Of a stretch of 64,000 bases of DNA, positions 26,546 through 37,028 are shown piece by piece (the stretch's first letter is position 1; the number at the start of each line of letters is the position of its first letter). Position numbers and translations under genes: made by a program. Below the pieces are notes generated by a model. It was not told where the DNA came from. It saw only the letters and a program-made list of their open reading frames with translations, and did no database searches. Origin of the DNA: Magnetococcus marinus MC-1 (GTDB taxonomy: Bacteria; Pseudomonadota; Magnetococcia; Magnetococcales; Magnetococcaceae); contig NC_008576.1 of assembly GCF_000014865.1 (NCBI RefSeq), positions 3,191,501-3,255,500 on the forward strand. The letters run 5' to 3'.

Positions 26546-27589
26546 CTATTGCATTGCCACCGGCTTAGGTGTGGTCGCGGTGCTCACGGGCAGCACGGGG
26601 TACTCCACCTTGGGTTGCTCACCGGTCAAGGTTTTGAGAAAAGCGGTAATCGCCTGGATTTGGGAATCGCTCAGTTTTTCACCCAATTGGCTCTGCCCCA
26701 TCACCGCCACCGCTTGCTCCAGATCCCACACTTTACCCGAGTGGAAATAGGGGGCTGTCAACTCAATATTGCGCAGCGGTGCCGCACGGAACACATAGGA
26801 GTCATCCGCCGTTTTCGTCACTTCAAAACGACCTTTATCCCCTTCCGGCAAAATGTCTGCACCGGGTTTTTCAACCACACCAAAGGGATAGTAACCCTGC
26901 CCACCCAGGTTCACCCCACCGTGGCAAGCGGCACAGCCTTTATCCATGAACAGCGCCAGACCCTCTTTTTCCTGCTTGTTCAGGATGGTAGCATTACCCT
27001 CAAGAAATTGGTCAAAGCGGGAGTATGGGGTAATCAAGGTTGCCTCAAACGCCTCGATCGCTTTGGCCATATTGTCAAAGCTCAACGAAACCTTTTCACC
27101 GGGAAACGCGCGTTCAAAGCGGGTCACATATTCAGGCATGCTGCGCAAGGTCGCCTCGACCTGAGCAGGCTTATTGTTCATCTCCACCCCAGCCTGCACC
27201 GGACCCTTGGCTTGGGCTTTCAGATCTTCAGCACGACCATCCCAAAACTGCGCCACATTGAAGACCGCATTAAATGCTGTTGGGGCATTGCGTGGTCCCT
27301 TGGCCCAACCATGACCGATGGAGGTCTCCAGATTATCATCCCCACCCATACCCACATTATGACAGGTGTTGCAGCTAATTAAGTGACTGGCGGAGATACG
27401 GGGATCAAAAAACAGCATCTTCCCCAACTCTACCCGCTCCTTGGTTGCAGCATTACCCATCAAAGCAGGGGGAGCCGAAGGAATGGGCTTGAACTGTTCA
27501 CGAGCCTGAGCCATTAAATCCTCTCCAGCCCAAGCTCCCGACAGCGGGGCCAGAGCCAGCACAGCAAAGAGCGCAATCGACTTTTTCAC
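26546..27589 (-). CDS. Di-haem cytochrome c peroxidase (CcpA/MauG family)
   Basis: A 347-aa periplasmic protein. A signal peptide (MKKSIALFAVLALAPLSGAWA, GTG-initiated) leads to two haem-binding CXXCH motifs: CNTCH near residue 77 and CAACH near 226. Surrounding motifs LGKMLFFDPRIS, GHGWAKGPRNAPTAFNAVF and APYFHSGKVWDLEQAV are typical of bacterial di-haem peroxidases that reduce H2O2 with electrons from cytochrome c. The GTG at 27589 is chosen because GGAG is 8 nt upstream and it opens the signal peptide. Monocistronic, with a hairpin terminator. Confidence 0.93.
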   Translation of the reverse strand: MKKSIALFAVLALAPLSGAWAGEDLMAQAREQFKPIPSAPPALMGNAATKERVELGKMLFFDPRISASHLISCNTCHNVGMGGDDNLETSIGHGWAKGPRNAPTAFNAVFNVAQFWDGRAEDLKAQAKGPVQAGVEMNNKPAQVEATLRSMPEYVTRFERAFPGEKVSLSFDNMAKAIEAFEATLITPYSRFDQFLEGNATILNKQEKEGLALFMDKGCAACHGGVNLGGQGYYPFGVVEKPGADILPEGDKGRFEVTKTADDSYVFRAAPLRNIELTAPYFHSGKVWDLEQAVAVMGQSQLGEKLSDSQIQAITAFLKTLTGEQPKVEYPVLPVSTATTPKPVAMQ

Positions 27590-27828
27590 GGCAGTTCTCC
27601 AAATCGCGTTAAATGGATGATCCATGCAGAGTATCCACCCACCCGCAATCTGTACAATACTATGTTACTATGCCGACCATAGGCTCTCGCTATACCACCC
27701 AATTTTATACCCCGATTCTTCGCAGAAAAAATCTTTTTATCTTTAATTCTCTAAAAATACGATTTTTGCTTTTCCGTAAAACCAACAACGGTGTCGCACA
27801 CGCCACCCCCCTGACCTGCCCAGATTCA

Positions 27829-28965
27829 TTAAATCTCTATCTCTACCAAGGTAATATCATCGGTGTGTTCTCTCCCCCCAACATAAGCATCCAACAGCGA
27901 CATAAGATCCTCCGGTTGTTGCTCTCCACGGCAGAGCGCCTTCAAAAAAACCGCCAATCGGGCATCCCCAAACATTTCATCGGACTTTCCACTTGCCTCA
28001 ACAATACCATCGGTACACACATAGAGTCGCTCACCCGCCTGCAACGACAGGCGAGCAGAGGGGTTCGCAAAACACTCATCGGCAAAAATACCCAAGGGCA
28101 GCAAAGTGCTGTCAATGCTGTGCAGCGCCCCTGCAAAATGGTAGACCGAGGGAATGCCCCCTATCCAGAGCATTGCGGTGTCACGAGCAGGCGAAACCTC
28201 AACCAAGGTAAAAGCCAGAAAAAACTCTCTTGGCAGTCGTTGGCACAGTTGCTCATTGAGTTGCTCAAGACAGGCTATCGCCTGACCATTTTGTGTCGCC
28301 ATGGTGTGAAAAATATACGCCACCAACGGGCCACCAATGGCTGCAGGCAGACCATGCCCGGTAAAGTCCCCCAGCAAGACCCATTGACGCCCATCGGGCA
28401 GCAGCGTGGCCAGCAACATATCCCCCGCTGTTTTTTCAACGGGAGAGATCACATAGCGAAGATGGCGCTGGTTTAAATGATCGGCGTCACGCATTTTGAT
28501 AATGATGCGCTCAATCACATTTCTCTCACGCAACAGTTGCTCGGTGTGACGCTGCAACATGCAGTTGGCCCGTCGCAAAGCCAACTGCGTGCGCACCCGC
28601 GCCTGCACAATGGGGATGCTAATGGGTTTAGAAATATAGTCCACCGCACCCAAGGCTAAACCGTGCAGCTCATCCACCATTTCAGATTTTGCCGTGACAA
28701 ATAATACGGGAATCTCGGCGGTCAATGGGTTGGCTTTGAGCTGTCGGCACACCTCAAAGCCGTCAATGTCCGGCATCATCACATCCAATAAAATCAGATC
28801 GGGCAAAGGCTCAATCTGCGCCGCACGTAGGGCGCGTTCACCACTGACCGCCAAACGCACTTGGTACGCATCGGCCAACCCCCCTTTCAGCACATCCAAA
28901 TTTTGTGGCACATCGTCCACCACCAAGATAACCGGTTTTGCTTCAGCTTCAGATTGCACGGGCAT
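27829..28965 (-). CDS. Response regulator with PP2C/SpoIIE phosphatase output
   Basis: A 378-aa two-domain protein. Residues 12-130 form a receiver domain: ILVVDDVPQN (acidic pocket), LLDVMMPDIDGFE with the phospho-acceptor aspartate, TAK, and the conserved lysine in YISKPIS. After a helical linker, residues 165-375 form an RsbU/SpoIIE-type serine phosphatase: GDMLLATLLPDG, GDFTGHGLPAAIGG, YVCTDGIVEA and HTDDITLVEIEI carry the metal-binding aspartates. Such proteins usually act on anti-sigma-factor antagonists in partner switching. The cognate kinase and antagonist are not adjacent. Confidence 0.92.
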   Translation of the reverse strand: MPVQSEAEAKPVILVVDDVPQNLDVLKGGLADAYQVRLAVSGERALRAAQIEPLPDLILLDVMMPDIDGFEVCRQLKANPLTAEIPVLFVTAKSEMVDELHGLALGAVDYISKPISIPIVQARVRTQLALRRANCMLQRHTEQLLRERNVIERIIIKMRDADHLNQRHLRYVISPVEKTAGDMLLATLLPDGRQWVLLGDFTGHGLPAAIGGPLVAYIFHTMATQNGQAIACLEQLNEQLCQRLPREFFLAFTLVEVSPARDTAMLWIGGIPSVYHFAGALHSIDSTLLPLGIFADECFANPSARLSLQAGERLYVCTDGIVEASGKSDEMFGDARLAVFLKALCRGEQQPEDLMSLLDAYVGGREHTDDITLVEIEI

Positions 28966-29449
28966 CTCTCTTCTTGCTGATCAAAAGGAACAGCCATTGA
29001 CTCTTCATCATCTTCTCGATGTTTTGTTGGCTATCCTGTTCGCGTTGTCACACCATGTCCACCCTCTCTGGCATCTTGGTCTACCCTACCAGCAGGTTTG
29101 CCCAGCCCTATGCGGAGCCGTCGCACCGCCAGCCCCCGCTGGCAGCAAAACAGACCCTGTTCCATCAGGCTTGTTTGAGCAGCTCCGCCTATTCCGATGC
29201 CTCAACCCCCATGAGTATAACATGCTTCATGGCTTTCTTCATGATGCAGATAGGCCCTGCAACAGGAAATGTGACCCGCGCGAGCATAGCCGTTGCCATG
29301 CCCGCGCTGTATCTGCATGCCCTCGCAAGAGACCCCACCCCATGCTAGCAAGAGACCTTGCGCTTAAAAAACACCAAGTGGTGCACTGTGCAGCGGCTTT
29401 CGCTAGAGTGTGGTGAGCCCCCTTAGAATCAAAAACAGGAGAACCCAAG
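28966..29449. other. Intergenic region between divergent genes
   Basis: About 480 bases upstream of both the response regulator and zntB. Open frames crossing it (for example 29019-29348) lack ribosome-binding sites. No hairpin or recognised RNA was seen; it should contain both promoters. Confidence 0.5.
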
Positions 29450-30430
29450 ATGGATATGCCGGATGGTTTGATTCACGCCCTGCTATTTGACGGCAAGGGA
29501 GGAGGCACCCTGCTGGACGGCACCCAACTGGCCACTTGGCGCCCTGAGCAGGGTTTTCTCTGGCTACATTGGAAACTGGATAGCGATGGTCTGCACAGGT
29601 GGATGAACGAATCTAGCCATCTTGATCCTGTGGTGGGCGATGTCTTAAACAGCACCGAAAACCACCCCCGTCTGATCCGGGAAGGTGATAGCCTGCTGGG
29701 CACCTTGCGAGGGTTAAACTTCAACCAGCAATCTGAACCAGAAGATATGGTTTTTGTTAATATTTACATTGACAATAACCGGGCCATTACCGCCCGTCGA
29801 GATCGGGTCATGACCATTCATGACATCGCCCTCGATTTGCAAAACAACTGCGGCCCCATGCGCCCAGGCGGTTTTTTGGCAACCATCTTGGACTCTCTGC
29901 ACGCCCGTATGGAGCCCCTATTAGGCACCTTGGAAGAAGAGCTGGATCTTCACGAACAAGCCCTGCTGATGGGAGAAGGTGAAAAGGAGTCCCTACGCGA
30001 AGAGTTGCTGATGTTACGGCGCAAAGTGATTAACTTAAGGCGCTACCTCGCCCCCCAAAAAATCGCCTTGGCGCTGTTGAGCAAAAGCCCCCCCTCTTGG
30101 CTCAATAAAGGGCGCACACGCCAAATTCGTGAGGTTGAGCATGAACTACAGCGCTATTTAGGGGATCTAGAGAGTTATAGAGAGCGTGCCGTGGTGATCC
30201 GCGAGGAGATCAACAACCAAATGAATGTGCGCATGAACCGCGCTATGTACATGCTTTCGCTGATTACGGGAATCTTTTTACCCTTGGGGTTTTTAACCGG
30301 TCTGCTGGGTATTAATGTGGGGGGCATGCCCGGTGCAGACAACCCTTGGGCCTTTTGGCTGGTCTGTCTATTAATGATTGCCGTTACGGCCATTAACCTA
30401 TTTGTTTTTTATAGAAAAAAACTGCTCTAA
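29450..30430 (+). CDS. zntB: ZntB/CorA-family metal cation transporter
   Basis: A 326-aa inner-membrane cation channel/transporter. A long acidic cytoplasmic N-terminal domain and a coiled stalk helix (residues 150-250) precede two C-terminal transmembrane helices. The signature loop after the first helix reads GINVGGMPG, the form found in ZntB proteins, whereas CorA has GMN; E. coli ZntB handles Zn2+. The short positively charged C-terminus (YRKKLL) fits the family. Ribosome-binding site AGGAG is 9 nt upstream. Metal specificity is inferred from the motif. Confidence 0.88.
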   Translation: MDMPDGLIHALLFDGKGGGTLLDGTQLATWRPEQGFLWLHWKLDSDGLHRWMNESSHLDPVVGDVLNSTENHPRLIREGDSLLGTLRGLNFNQQSEPEDMVFVNIYIDNNRAITARRDRVMTIHDIALDLQNNCGPMRPGGFLATILDSLHARMEPLLGTLEEELDLHEQALLMGEGEKESLREELLMLRRKVINLRRYLAPQKIALALLSKSPPSWLNKGRTRQIREVEHELQRYLGDLESYRERAVVIREEINNQMNVRMNRAMYMLSLITGIFLPLGFLTGLLGINVGGMPGADNPWAFWLVCLLMIAVTAINLFVFYRKKLL

Positions 30431-30508
30431 CCGCCCAACCCGGCGTAGCACAATAGGGCGTTAAGGTGCCTACCAGGGCGGACTCAGCACACCACAAAGG
30501 GGCGACAC

Positions 30509-31684
30509 ATGGCAAGCTATGACTATGATGTGGCGGTGGTTGGCGGAGGCATCCACGGTGCCGGGGTGGCACAAATTGCGGCCCATGCGGGTTGGTCCTG
30601 CGTGGTGTTGGAGCAAGCGCATGTGGCAGCGGGCACCTCTAGCCGATCCAGCAAATTGATCCATGGTGGCTTGCGCTATCTACAACAGATGCAGTTTGGT
30701 TTGGTGCGGGAGTGTTTGCAAGAGCGCACCCGTTTGTTACACGTGGCCCCTCAGTTGGTCCGGCTAATCCCCTTTTACCTACCGGTCTACCAGCACGCTA
30801 GCCGCCCCCCCTGGATGATCCGTGCAGGGCTCACCCTATACGCCATGTTGGCGGGCCGCAACCCGGGCGGCCATTATGAACGCCTACCGCAATCCCAGTG
30901 GGATACGCTAGGGGGTCTGCGGCAGAGCGGACTGAAACAGCTTTTTTGTTATTACGATGCCCAAACCGATGATCGTGCCCTAACTGTGGCGGTGATGGCA
31001 TCCGCCCAATCATACGGGGCTCAATTATGGTGCGCGACCACGCTGCAACAGCTCCACCGTTTACCCCAAGGCTACCGTTTAAGTGGTCAACGTGGCGCGG
31101 TAACCTTTACGATCCAAGCCCGTGTGGTGGTCAACGTGGCCGGGCCATGGATCGGCACCGTGGCAGCCAAGTGTCAGCCACCCCTGGAGCTACCCCCCTT
31201 TGCGCAGGTGCAGGGTGCGCACCTTAGCCTGCCCAACTGGCATCCTCCTGGGGCTTTTACCCTGCAATCGCCCCTGGATGGGCGGGTGTTTTTTGTCCTG
31301 CCGTGGCAGGGCGGCGCTCTGCTAGGCAGCACCGAGACGCCCTTTGATGGCGACCCTGCCCAGGCGGCATGCACCCCCCAAGAGCAGGCTTACTTGCTTG
31401 AATCCGCACACCCTTTTTTCCCCCAGGCGGATATGACCGTCGGTGCCAGCTTTGCGGGCATCCGGGTATTGCCCAAGGGGGATGCCAACCGCGCATCCCG
31501 CGAGGCGCTTTTGCCGGTAGACGACCCCACCAAGCCGCGATTGGTTACGCTGATCGGCGGTAAACTCACCAGTTACCACCCCACCGCCCGAGCCATTATC
31601 AAGCGGTTGCAAGGGGCGCTCCCCCCGGCCAACACGGCGGGCGATCCCGGTTTGCTGCCCCTGCCGCCAACGACACCCCCTTGA
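30509..31684 (+). CDS. FAD-dependent glycerol-3-phosphate dehydrogenase-like oxidoreductase
   Basis: A 391-aa DAO-fold flavoenzyme similar to GlpD. The dinucleotide-binding motif VVGGGIHGAGVAQIAA is at residues 10-25, followed by TSSRSSKLIHGGLRYL, a GlpD hallmark that binds FAD and substrate, and near the end GIRVLPKGD and TLIGGKLTSY. Known GlpD proteins are about 500 aa with a C-terminal helical cap domain; this one stops after the FAD domain, with a Pro-rich tail, so the cap is missing. It may be a truncated or divergent paralogue. No glycerol kinase or transporter gene is near. Confidence 0.82.
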   Translation: MASYDYDVAVVGGGIHGAGVAQIAAHAGWSCVVLEQAHVAAGTSSRSSKLIHGGLRYLQQMQFGLVRECLQERTRLLHVAPQLVRLIPFYLPVYQHASRPPWMIRAGLTLYAMLAGRNPGGHYERLPQSQWDTLGGLRQSGLKQLFCYYDAQTDDRALTVAVMASAQSYGAQLWCATTLQQLHRLPQGYRLSGQRGAVTFTIQARVVVNVAGPWIGTVAAKCQPPLELPPFAQVQGAHLSLPNWHPPGAFTLQSPLDGRVFFVLPWQGGALLGSTETPFDGDPAQAACTPQEQAYLLESAHPFFPQADMTVGASFAGIRVLPKGDANRASREALLPVDDPTKPRLVTLIGGKLTSYHPTARAIIKRLQGALPPANTAGDPGLLPLPPTTPP

Positions 31685-31742
31685 GACCAGCCCGCCCCCA
31701 GGGCCACTTGACGACAGGGGAGAAGGGCGGTGTGCGGCACCC

Positions 31743-32024
31743 TTAGCCATAGGTGCAGAGATAAGCCGTGGCAACCTCAACTTTAAGCTCAAACGATTGG
31801 TTGGCCTCCACCTCAAAATGTTCCGCGGCGGCAAAGCGCTGCCAACCATCCTGACCGGGGAGCTTAACCGTTAAAGCACCGCTAACCACGGTCATGGTCT
31901 CTTTTTGGTCGGTACCGAAGGTATAGGCACCCGGTGCCATAACCCCCACCGTCGCGGGCAGGGTTTCGCTCTGAAAACCGATGGATTTCACTGCCCCATC
32001 AAAATATTCATTCACTTTCAACAT
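31743..32024 (-). CDS. ppnP: PpnP-type pyrimidine/purine nucleoside phosphorylase
   Basis: A 93-aa single-domain cupin matching the PpnP (YaiE, UPF0345) family at full length: [14 protein letters not shown] at the start, [20 protein letters not shown] in the middle, and the [13 protein letters not shown] barrel strands near the end. The family catalyses phosphorolysis of nucleosides to free base and (deoxy)ribose-1-phosphate. The ribosome-binding site AGGAGG is 8 nt upstream of ATG. Monocistronic; convergent with the glpD-like gene. Confidence 0.92.
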   Translation of the reverse strand: MLKVNEYFDGAVKSIGFQSETLPATVGVMAPGAYTFGTDQKETMTVVSGALTVKLPGQDGWQRFAAAEHFEVEANQSFELKVEVATAYLCTYG

Positions 32025-32220
32025 AACACTGACCTCCTAAAAGTGCCGTAACACCGATGACAAACCCCATACAACCCTGTACCCCTACCGCCCACGCCCC
32101 CAGCCACCACAGGCCCGTACGGTTCCCTTCTCCCCCGCAAACCAAGTTAAGCCGCTTACCCCTCACAATCGGTGCGGGTCCACATTATTCCCCCTTGGAT
32201 CAGGCGAAACAACCGTGCCA

Positions 32221-32562
32221 TTAGGCTTTTTTAACAAACTCCGACTTGAGCATCATGGCACCGATACCCGCGATTTTGCAGTCGATATTATGATCGCCCT
32301 CCACCAAGCGACTGATGGTAACTTTGGTGCCAATTTTTGCGACCGAAGAGCTCCCTTTAACCTTAAGATCCTTAATTAGGGTAACGTTATCGCCCTGCTG
32401 CAACAACGTGCCATAGGCATCCTTGACCACCAAGGCGTCGTCCTCGGCAGCCACCGCGCCAGCGGGCCACTCATGGCCACACTCAGGGCAGATATAAAGG
32501 GGGCCATCGGCATAGGCAAAGGCGGAGTTACACTTGGGACAAGGGGGAATGGCATCGCTCAT
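32221..32562 (-). CDS. yjdM: PhnA/YjdM-family zinc-ribbon protein
   Basis: A 113-aa protein. The N-terminal zinc ribbon [21 protein letters not shown] (residues 7-27) is followed by the PhnA domain with [28 protein letters not shown] and [20 protein letters not shown]. YjdM was once called PhnA, but a role in phosphonoacetate hydrolysis is not supported for this family; its function remains uncertain. The start at 32562 gives the standard N-terminus [12 protein letters not shown]; the in-frame upstream extension was rejected. Monocistronic. Confidence 0.9.
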   Translation of the reverse strand: MSDAIPPCPKCNSAFAYADGPLYICPECGHEWPAGAVAAEDDALVVKDAYGTLLQQGDNVTLIKDLKVKGSSSVAKIGTKVTISRLVEGDHNIDCKIAGIGAMMLKSEFVKKA

Positions 32563-32841
32563 AACGTTTTTCTTACTCTTTTTCGGTTGGTTGAACCATG
32601 AACCCAAACCAACAATCGCCGGTCATGGTTTTGGATGCCGCACATAGTAGCCTACCTGCCCGCAGGGTAGAAAGGCTTCACTGCCAACAAACCTTGCCAT
32701 GACCGATTTTTGTAGAATGCAGCGGGTTTATGGGTCAACATGCCTCCGTTGGCACCATGCCTAACGCCAAGGCCCCCCCCACCACCACGCAACCCTACAC
32801 AACCACATGCAACCACGACACCCCAGAGAAAGGCAAATTCG

Positions 32842-33039
32842 ATGGCTAAAACAACCGATAAAACCAGCAATGAAATTCTTGACCAAGTTGTCAAAGCTCG
32901 CGAAGCGCTGGACTATTTTAGCAACAAAACCAGCACCGCCCGAGGGGAACGCCAAGATGGCGCCGAAATCCGTGCCCGCCTTAATGCCGCCAAGGCCCAT
33001 ATCCTGCGGGCTCTTGAAAAAGCGCAAAGCCTCCGTTGA
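32842..33039 (+). CDS. Small helical protein, unknown function
   Basis: A 65-aa, charged, mainly helical protein (SNEILDQVVKAREALDYF, then RLNAAKAHILRALEKAQSLR). No family was recognised. The ATG at 32842 has GAGAAAGG 12 nt upstream. The upstream in-frame extension is Pro/Thr-rich and not protein-like. It stands alone, divergent from yjdM. Composition supports a real cytoplasmic protein but gives no function. Confidence 0.55.
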   Translation: MAKTTDKTSNEILDQVVKAREALDYFSNKTSTARGERQDGAEIRARLNAAKAHILRALEKAQSLR

Positions 33040-33354
33040 TCCCCCGGCGCGGTAATCTCTGCCGGGCAGAGCCCCGCTACCAAGATGATGGCACAACACC
33101 CCGCAAACGATGTTGTGCAGGTCGTTGTGCCCCACAGCAGGCAGCCGTTACACCTAAACAAACACCCTTAACACCCCCGAGCCAACACAACACATCTATA
33201 TTTTAATGCTTCAGCTCATTTTAATGACACGTGAGAACGCAGATTTACGCATAAATCAGGTTATGCCACCAGAAAACCGTTACTGTTTCTTACCGGATTG
33301 GCGTAATATCATAACCAAGATTTCCCTTCTTTTACCTTAATCAAGAGTTCGCCT
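33040..33354. other. Intergenic region upstream of the binding-protein/kinase operon
   Basis: No gene is seen. The AT-rich part 33190-33340 should contain the promoter of the operon; it includes the palindrome GATTTA-CGCA-TAAATC (33242-33257), a possible operator. Confidence 0.45.
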
Positions 33355-34356
33355 ATGTCTCGTATTGCTGCGCTCATGCCATCAAGAGAGCTTTGGAGAA
33401 CGCCCTTATTAAGCGGAACCACATCTCTGTGGATCCTCTGCCTTGTGCTGATTGCAGGGTGCGACCACCCTCAACCTCCATTTCGGGTGGGCACCAATAT
33501 CTGGATTGGCTATGAGTCGCTCTATCTTGCGGAATCCTTGGACGCCTTCAAAGGGAGCCCCATCCGCTTGGTGACCATGCCCAACACCACCCAAGTCATG
33601 TCTGCCCTACGCGCGGGCATGCTGGAAGCAGCAGCGACCACCCTGGATGAGGCCATCTCCATGGCCGCGCACCTAAAAGATCTGAGGGTCGTTCTGGTCT
33701 TTGATGTATCGCATGGCGCGGATGTTATTGTCAGCACGCCCAACATCACCACCCTTGCACAACTGCGTGGTCGCCGTATTGGGGTTGAGAGTGGCGCGGT
33801 AGGGGCCATTTTACTCAACGCGGGCTTAGAAGCCGCCGGTTTGACCCCCGCCGATGTGCAGATCAAACATCTTACCGTCGATGAGCATGCCCAAGCCTTT
33901 TTAAGCCAACAGGTCGACGCCGTGGTCACCTTCGAGCCAGTGCGCTCTCAGCTTTTGGATCAAGGCGCCAACCTGCTGTTTGACTCCAGCAAAATTCCTG
34001 GCCGCATTGTGGACGTGCTCATTACCACAGAGCGCATTGCACACAATCATCCAGAGACGTTGCGCCGATTAATCAATGGTCATTTTCAAGCACTTATCCA
34101 TCTAAAACAGAACCCCGAACAAGCCCGTCAAAGCATGACGACCCGTCAGCGTCTGCCCATGCGTGAGTTAGAACAGGCCTTTCAAGGTATCGAGCTGCCC
34201 GATTTGGCGACCAACCACCATTTATTACAGGGCGAACCCGCCCCGCTGCTGGTGCAGACAACCTATTTGGTTAAGCTTATGCAAAACCAACACATGTTGG
34301 ATCAACCGGTTGATATGCAAAACTGCTTTACCGCAAATTGGCTACCCCAACCATGA
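33355..34356 (+). CDS. Lipoprotein solute-binding protein (NMT1/SsuA-like)
   Basis: A 333-aa periplasmic binding protein anchored as a lipoprotein (LVLIAGC, Cys36). It has the ABC nitrate/sulfonate/taurine-type fold: [20 protein letters not shown], then AALRAG-like [37 protein letters not shown], and [18 protein letters not shown]. No ABC permease or ATPase is adjacent. Instead the stop overlaps the start of a hybrid histidine kinase by 4 nt (ATGA). It therefore most likely serves as a ligand receptor for the kinase rather than for import. The ligand is unknown. Confidence 0.88.
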   Translation: MSRIAALMPSRELWRTPLLSGTTSLWILCLVLIAGCDHPQPPFRVGTNIWIGYESLYLAESLDAFKGSPIRLVTMPNTTQVMSALRAGMLEAAATTLDEAISMAAHLKDLRVVLVFDVSHGADVIVSTPNITTLAQLRGRRIGVESGAVGAILLNAGLEAAGLTPADVQIKHLTVDEHAQAFLSQQVDAVVTFEPVRSQLLDQGANLLFDSSKIPGRIVDVLITTERIAHNHPETLRRLINGHFQALIHLKQNPEQARQSMTTRQRLPMRELEQAFQGIELPDLATNHHLLQGEPAPLLVQTTYLVKLMQNQHMLDQPVDMQNCFTANWLPQP

Positions 34357-36758
34357 CCACCATTAGCCAACCGCTCCGGCACACCCTGATTGTGGCCATC
34401 ATTGCCATCGTTGCCCTCGCTTTATTGCTGGACAGACTCTATGAATATCAAGTTGTTATGGCAAGAGAGATCGAAAATCAACAACTGGCCGAGATGCACG
34501 ATAGCTGCTATGTGCTGGCCAATGATTACTCCCGCTACCTATTAGCCAACAAACAGAGTGAATTGCGCTTTTCGGTGGCCTCTCAAGGCACCCGTATTAG
34601 CCTGGAGCGCTTGGCGGTCAGCAACAGCGAGGGCATCGTCATCGCCTCGTCCCGCAGCTCAGATATCGATAGAAAAATAGCGGAAATCGCCCCCTTGTTT
34701 CGTCTACAGGATGCTCAGGAGGCACGCACCCACAACCAAATTGTCACCCGCCTAAGCGACGATCATAATAGCGTGTTGGGTTATGTGCCGGTCGAAATGC
34801 CCTCCCCTACGCACAGCATCCGCGCCCAAACGCGCGGGCTGCTTTTTATACACAACACGCTGCACACCCTCAAAGCCGCCAGTTGGCAAAACCTGACCTC
34901 ACCCCAAAGCCTGCTACGCTGGCTGGTTACCTTTTTTCTCGTAACGGTCCTTCTGCTCATTTTGCTCAATCGTGTTTTGTTCCGTCCCCTTGAGCATCTG
35001 GAGCAAATGGCGACCCGCTTGGCTGAGGGGGACTGGCAGGCGACCTCCACACTTTCAGGGAAAAGTGAACTGGCCCATCTTGGGCAAGTGCTCAACACCA
35101 TGCAGAGACACATTCTGCAAGAACGTCGCTCCCTTCAACAGAGCGAATCTCGTTTTAGGACCTTGGTGGAGACCTCACCCATCCCCATGTTGGTTACCCG
35201 TGCCGCACCCAACCAACGAGTAGCCTTGATGAACCGCAGCTTTACCGATCTGTTTGGCTATACCGTGGCCGATGTTCCCGACATCCACCACTGGTGGCCT
35301 CTCGCATACCCCGATCCAACCTATCGACAGGAGATCCAGCAGCTTTGGCAGGCACGTGTTGAGGAGATGTCCCTGAAAAAAACGCAAATTATGCACCCTG
35401 TCACCGCCAATGTGACCTGCAACAATGGTAACATTCGTTTTATTGAAGTGCATATGTCGGTCATAGATGATCATGCTTTGGTAATCTTTCAAGATTTAAC
35501 CCACCGCAAACAAGAAAGCGAGGAGCTGCGCCAAGCCAAAGAGGCCGCAGAGGCTGCCAACCAAGCCAAAGGGGATTTTTTAGCGGTTATGAGCCATGAG
35601 ATCCGCACCCCGATGAACGTTATGCTGGGCATGGTGGAGGTGCTGCAAGAGTCCACTTTAGATCAAGAGCAGCAAGAGCAGTTGCACAGCGTACAAAAGG
35701 CAGGGAAAAATCTGCTTGCCCTGATCAACCAAATTTTGGATCTCTCCAAGTTGGATGCCGGGCACTTACAGTTGCAACCAGAAGCGCTCAATCTCCATGA
35801 GCTTATTAAGGAGGTTGTGGGACTGGTGGCGGTGCTTGCTTCTGAAAAAAACCTTCTTCTTTCCCACCAAATTGACACAAGCGTACCCCAATGGATTTTG
35901 GCCGACGAGCTGCGCCTGCGGCAAATCTTGTTCAATTTATTGGGTAATGCCATAAAATTTACCGAAAAAGGCAGCGTAAACATCACCTTGAGCATGCGTG
36001 ACCCACAGCAGCTTGCCCTGGTTATTCGAGATACCGGCATTGGGGTAGATCCTGCGCATCATCACGCCATTTTTGAACCCTTCACCCAACAAGATGGCAC
36101 CATCACCCGCCGCTTTGGGGGAACCGGACTTGGATTAACCTTGTCGCGGCGGCTTGTGGAGTTGATGCATGGGCAGATCCGTATGGATAGCCAGTTGGGG
36201 TGCGGCACCCAATTTGAAATCTTGCTGCCGGTAGAGCGCACTCAACCGCCTCGATCCGACCAACCCCAAGCGCTTAGCCTAGGGATCATCGAGGCACACC
36301 CGGCCCTCGCTCCCACAGACACACTGTGCCCCCGGCTCGACCCTGCTCTCAACCTATTGTTAGCGGAAGATTCTCCTGACAATCAATCCCTTATTAAGGC
36401 ATATCTAAAACGCACCCCGCATATTTTAACCATTGTCGCCAATGGTGAAGAGGCGGTGACGGCTGTAGGCAATGGCTCATACGATCTGCTGCTTATGGAT
36501 ATTCAAATGCCCATCATGGATGGTTACACCGCTACCCGCACCATTCGCCAATGGGAAAAGGCAGAGGCTCGCACCCCCATGCTCATTGTCGCCCTCACAG
36601 CCCACGCTTTGGTGGGGGACCGGGAACGCTCCCTGGCCGAAGGGTGTGATCTGCACCTGACCAAACCCATTCGCAAAAAAGATCTGTTGGCCCTGCTGGA
36701 GAGCATCGCCCAGCGGCTGGTGCGCCAAGACCACCAACCCCCAGCAGAGACCCTTTAA
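34353..36758 (+). CDS. Membrane hybrid sensor histidine kinase
   Basis: An 801-aa kinase. Transmembrane helices at about residues 10-30 and 190-213 flank a periplasmic sensor region. A HAMP-type linker (to about 265) and a PAS domain (about 275-390, [14 protein letters not shown]) follow. The HisKA motif [13 protein letters not shown] carries the phospho-acceptor His near residue 415; the ATPase domain has [22 protein letters not shown] and [16 protein letters not shown]-terminal receiver ([31 protein letters not shown]) completes the hybrid. Its start overlaps the binding-protein gene. No separate response regulator or HPt gene is adjacent. Confidence 0.93.
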   Translation: MTTISQPLRHTLIVAIIAIVALALLLDRLYEYQVVMAREIENQQLAEMHDSCYVLANDYSRYLLANKQSELRFSVASQGTRISLERLAVSNSEGIVIASSRSSDIDRKIAEIAPLFRLQDAQEARTHNQIVTRLSDDHNSVLGYVPVEMPSPTHSIRAQTRGLLFIHNTLHTLKAASWQNLTSPQSLLRWLVTFFLVTVLLLILLNRVLFRPLEHLEQMATRLAEGDWQATSTLSGKSELAHLGQVLNTMQRHILQERRSLQQSESRFRTLVETSPIPMLVTRAAPNQRVALMNRSFTDLFGYTVADVPDIHHWWPLAYPDPTYRQEIQQLWQARVEEMSLKKTQIMHPVTANVTCNNGNIRFIEVHMSVIDDHALVIFQDLTHRKQESEELRQAKEAAEAANQAKGDFLAVMSHEIRTPMNVMLGMVEVLQESTLDQEQQEQLHSVQKAGKNLLALINQILDLSKLDAGHLQLQPEALNLHELIKEVVGLVAVLASEKNLLLSHQIDTSVPQWILADELRLRQILFNLLGNAIKFTEKGSVNITLSMRDPQQLALVIRDTGIGVDPAHHHAIFEPFTQQDGTITRRFGGTGLGLTLSRRLVELMHGQIRMDSQLGCGTQFEILLPVERTQPPRSDQPQALSLGIIEAHPALAPTDTLCPRLDPALNLLLAEDSPDNQSLIKAYLKRTPHILTIVANGEEAVTAVGNGSYDLLLMDIQMPIMDGYTATRTIRQWEKAEARTPMLIVALTAHALVGDRERSLAEGCDLHLTKPIRKKDLLALLESIAQRLVRQDHQPPAETL

Positions 36759-37028
36759 CCTGTTTACCCGCTATTTGGGGGCATCACATGCGGGCTCCTT
36801 TCACACACAACCTGCGTTCTGCCGTCACGCCGCACCCTTGCCAGAGTGATGCCACAGCCACCCCATGGGCTTTACCCGCCACCCACCAACGGCCCCTACC
36901 CTGCCCACACCGACCATGCCAGACAAACCAGATGGGCAAGAACACGAGGGGATCCAGCAGCGTCGGGAATGAGGGGCATTCTACGTTGGTTTATTCCCGC
37001 GCCGGACCCATTCTGCTAATCTGTTGGC

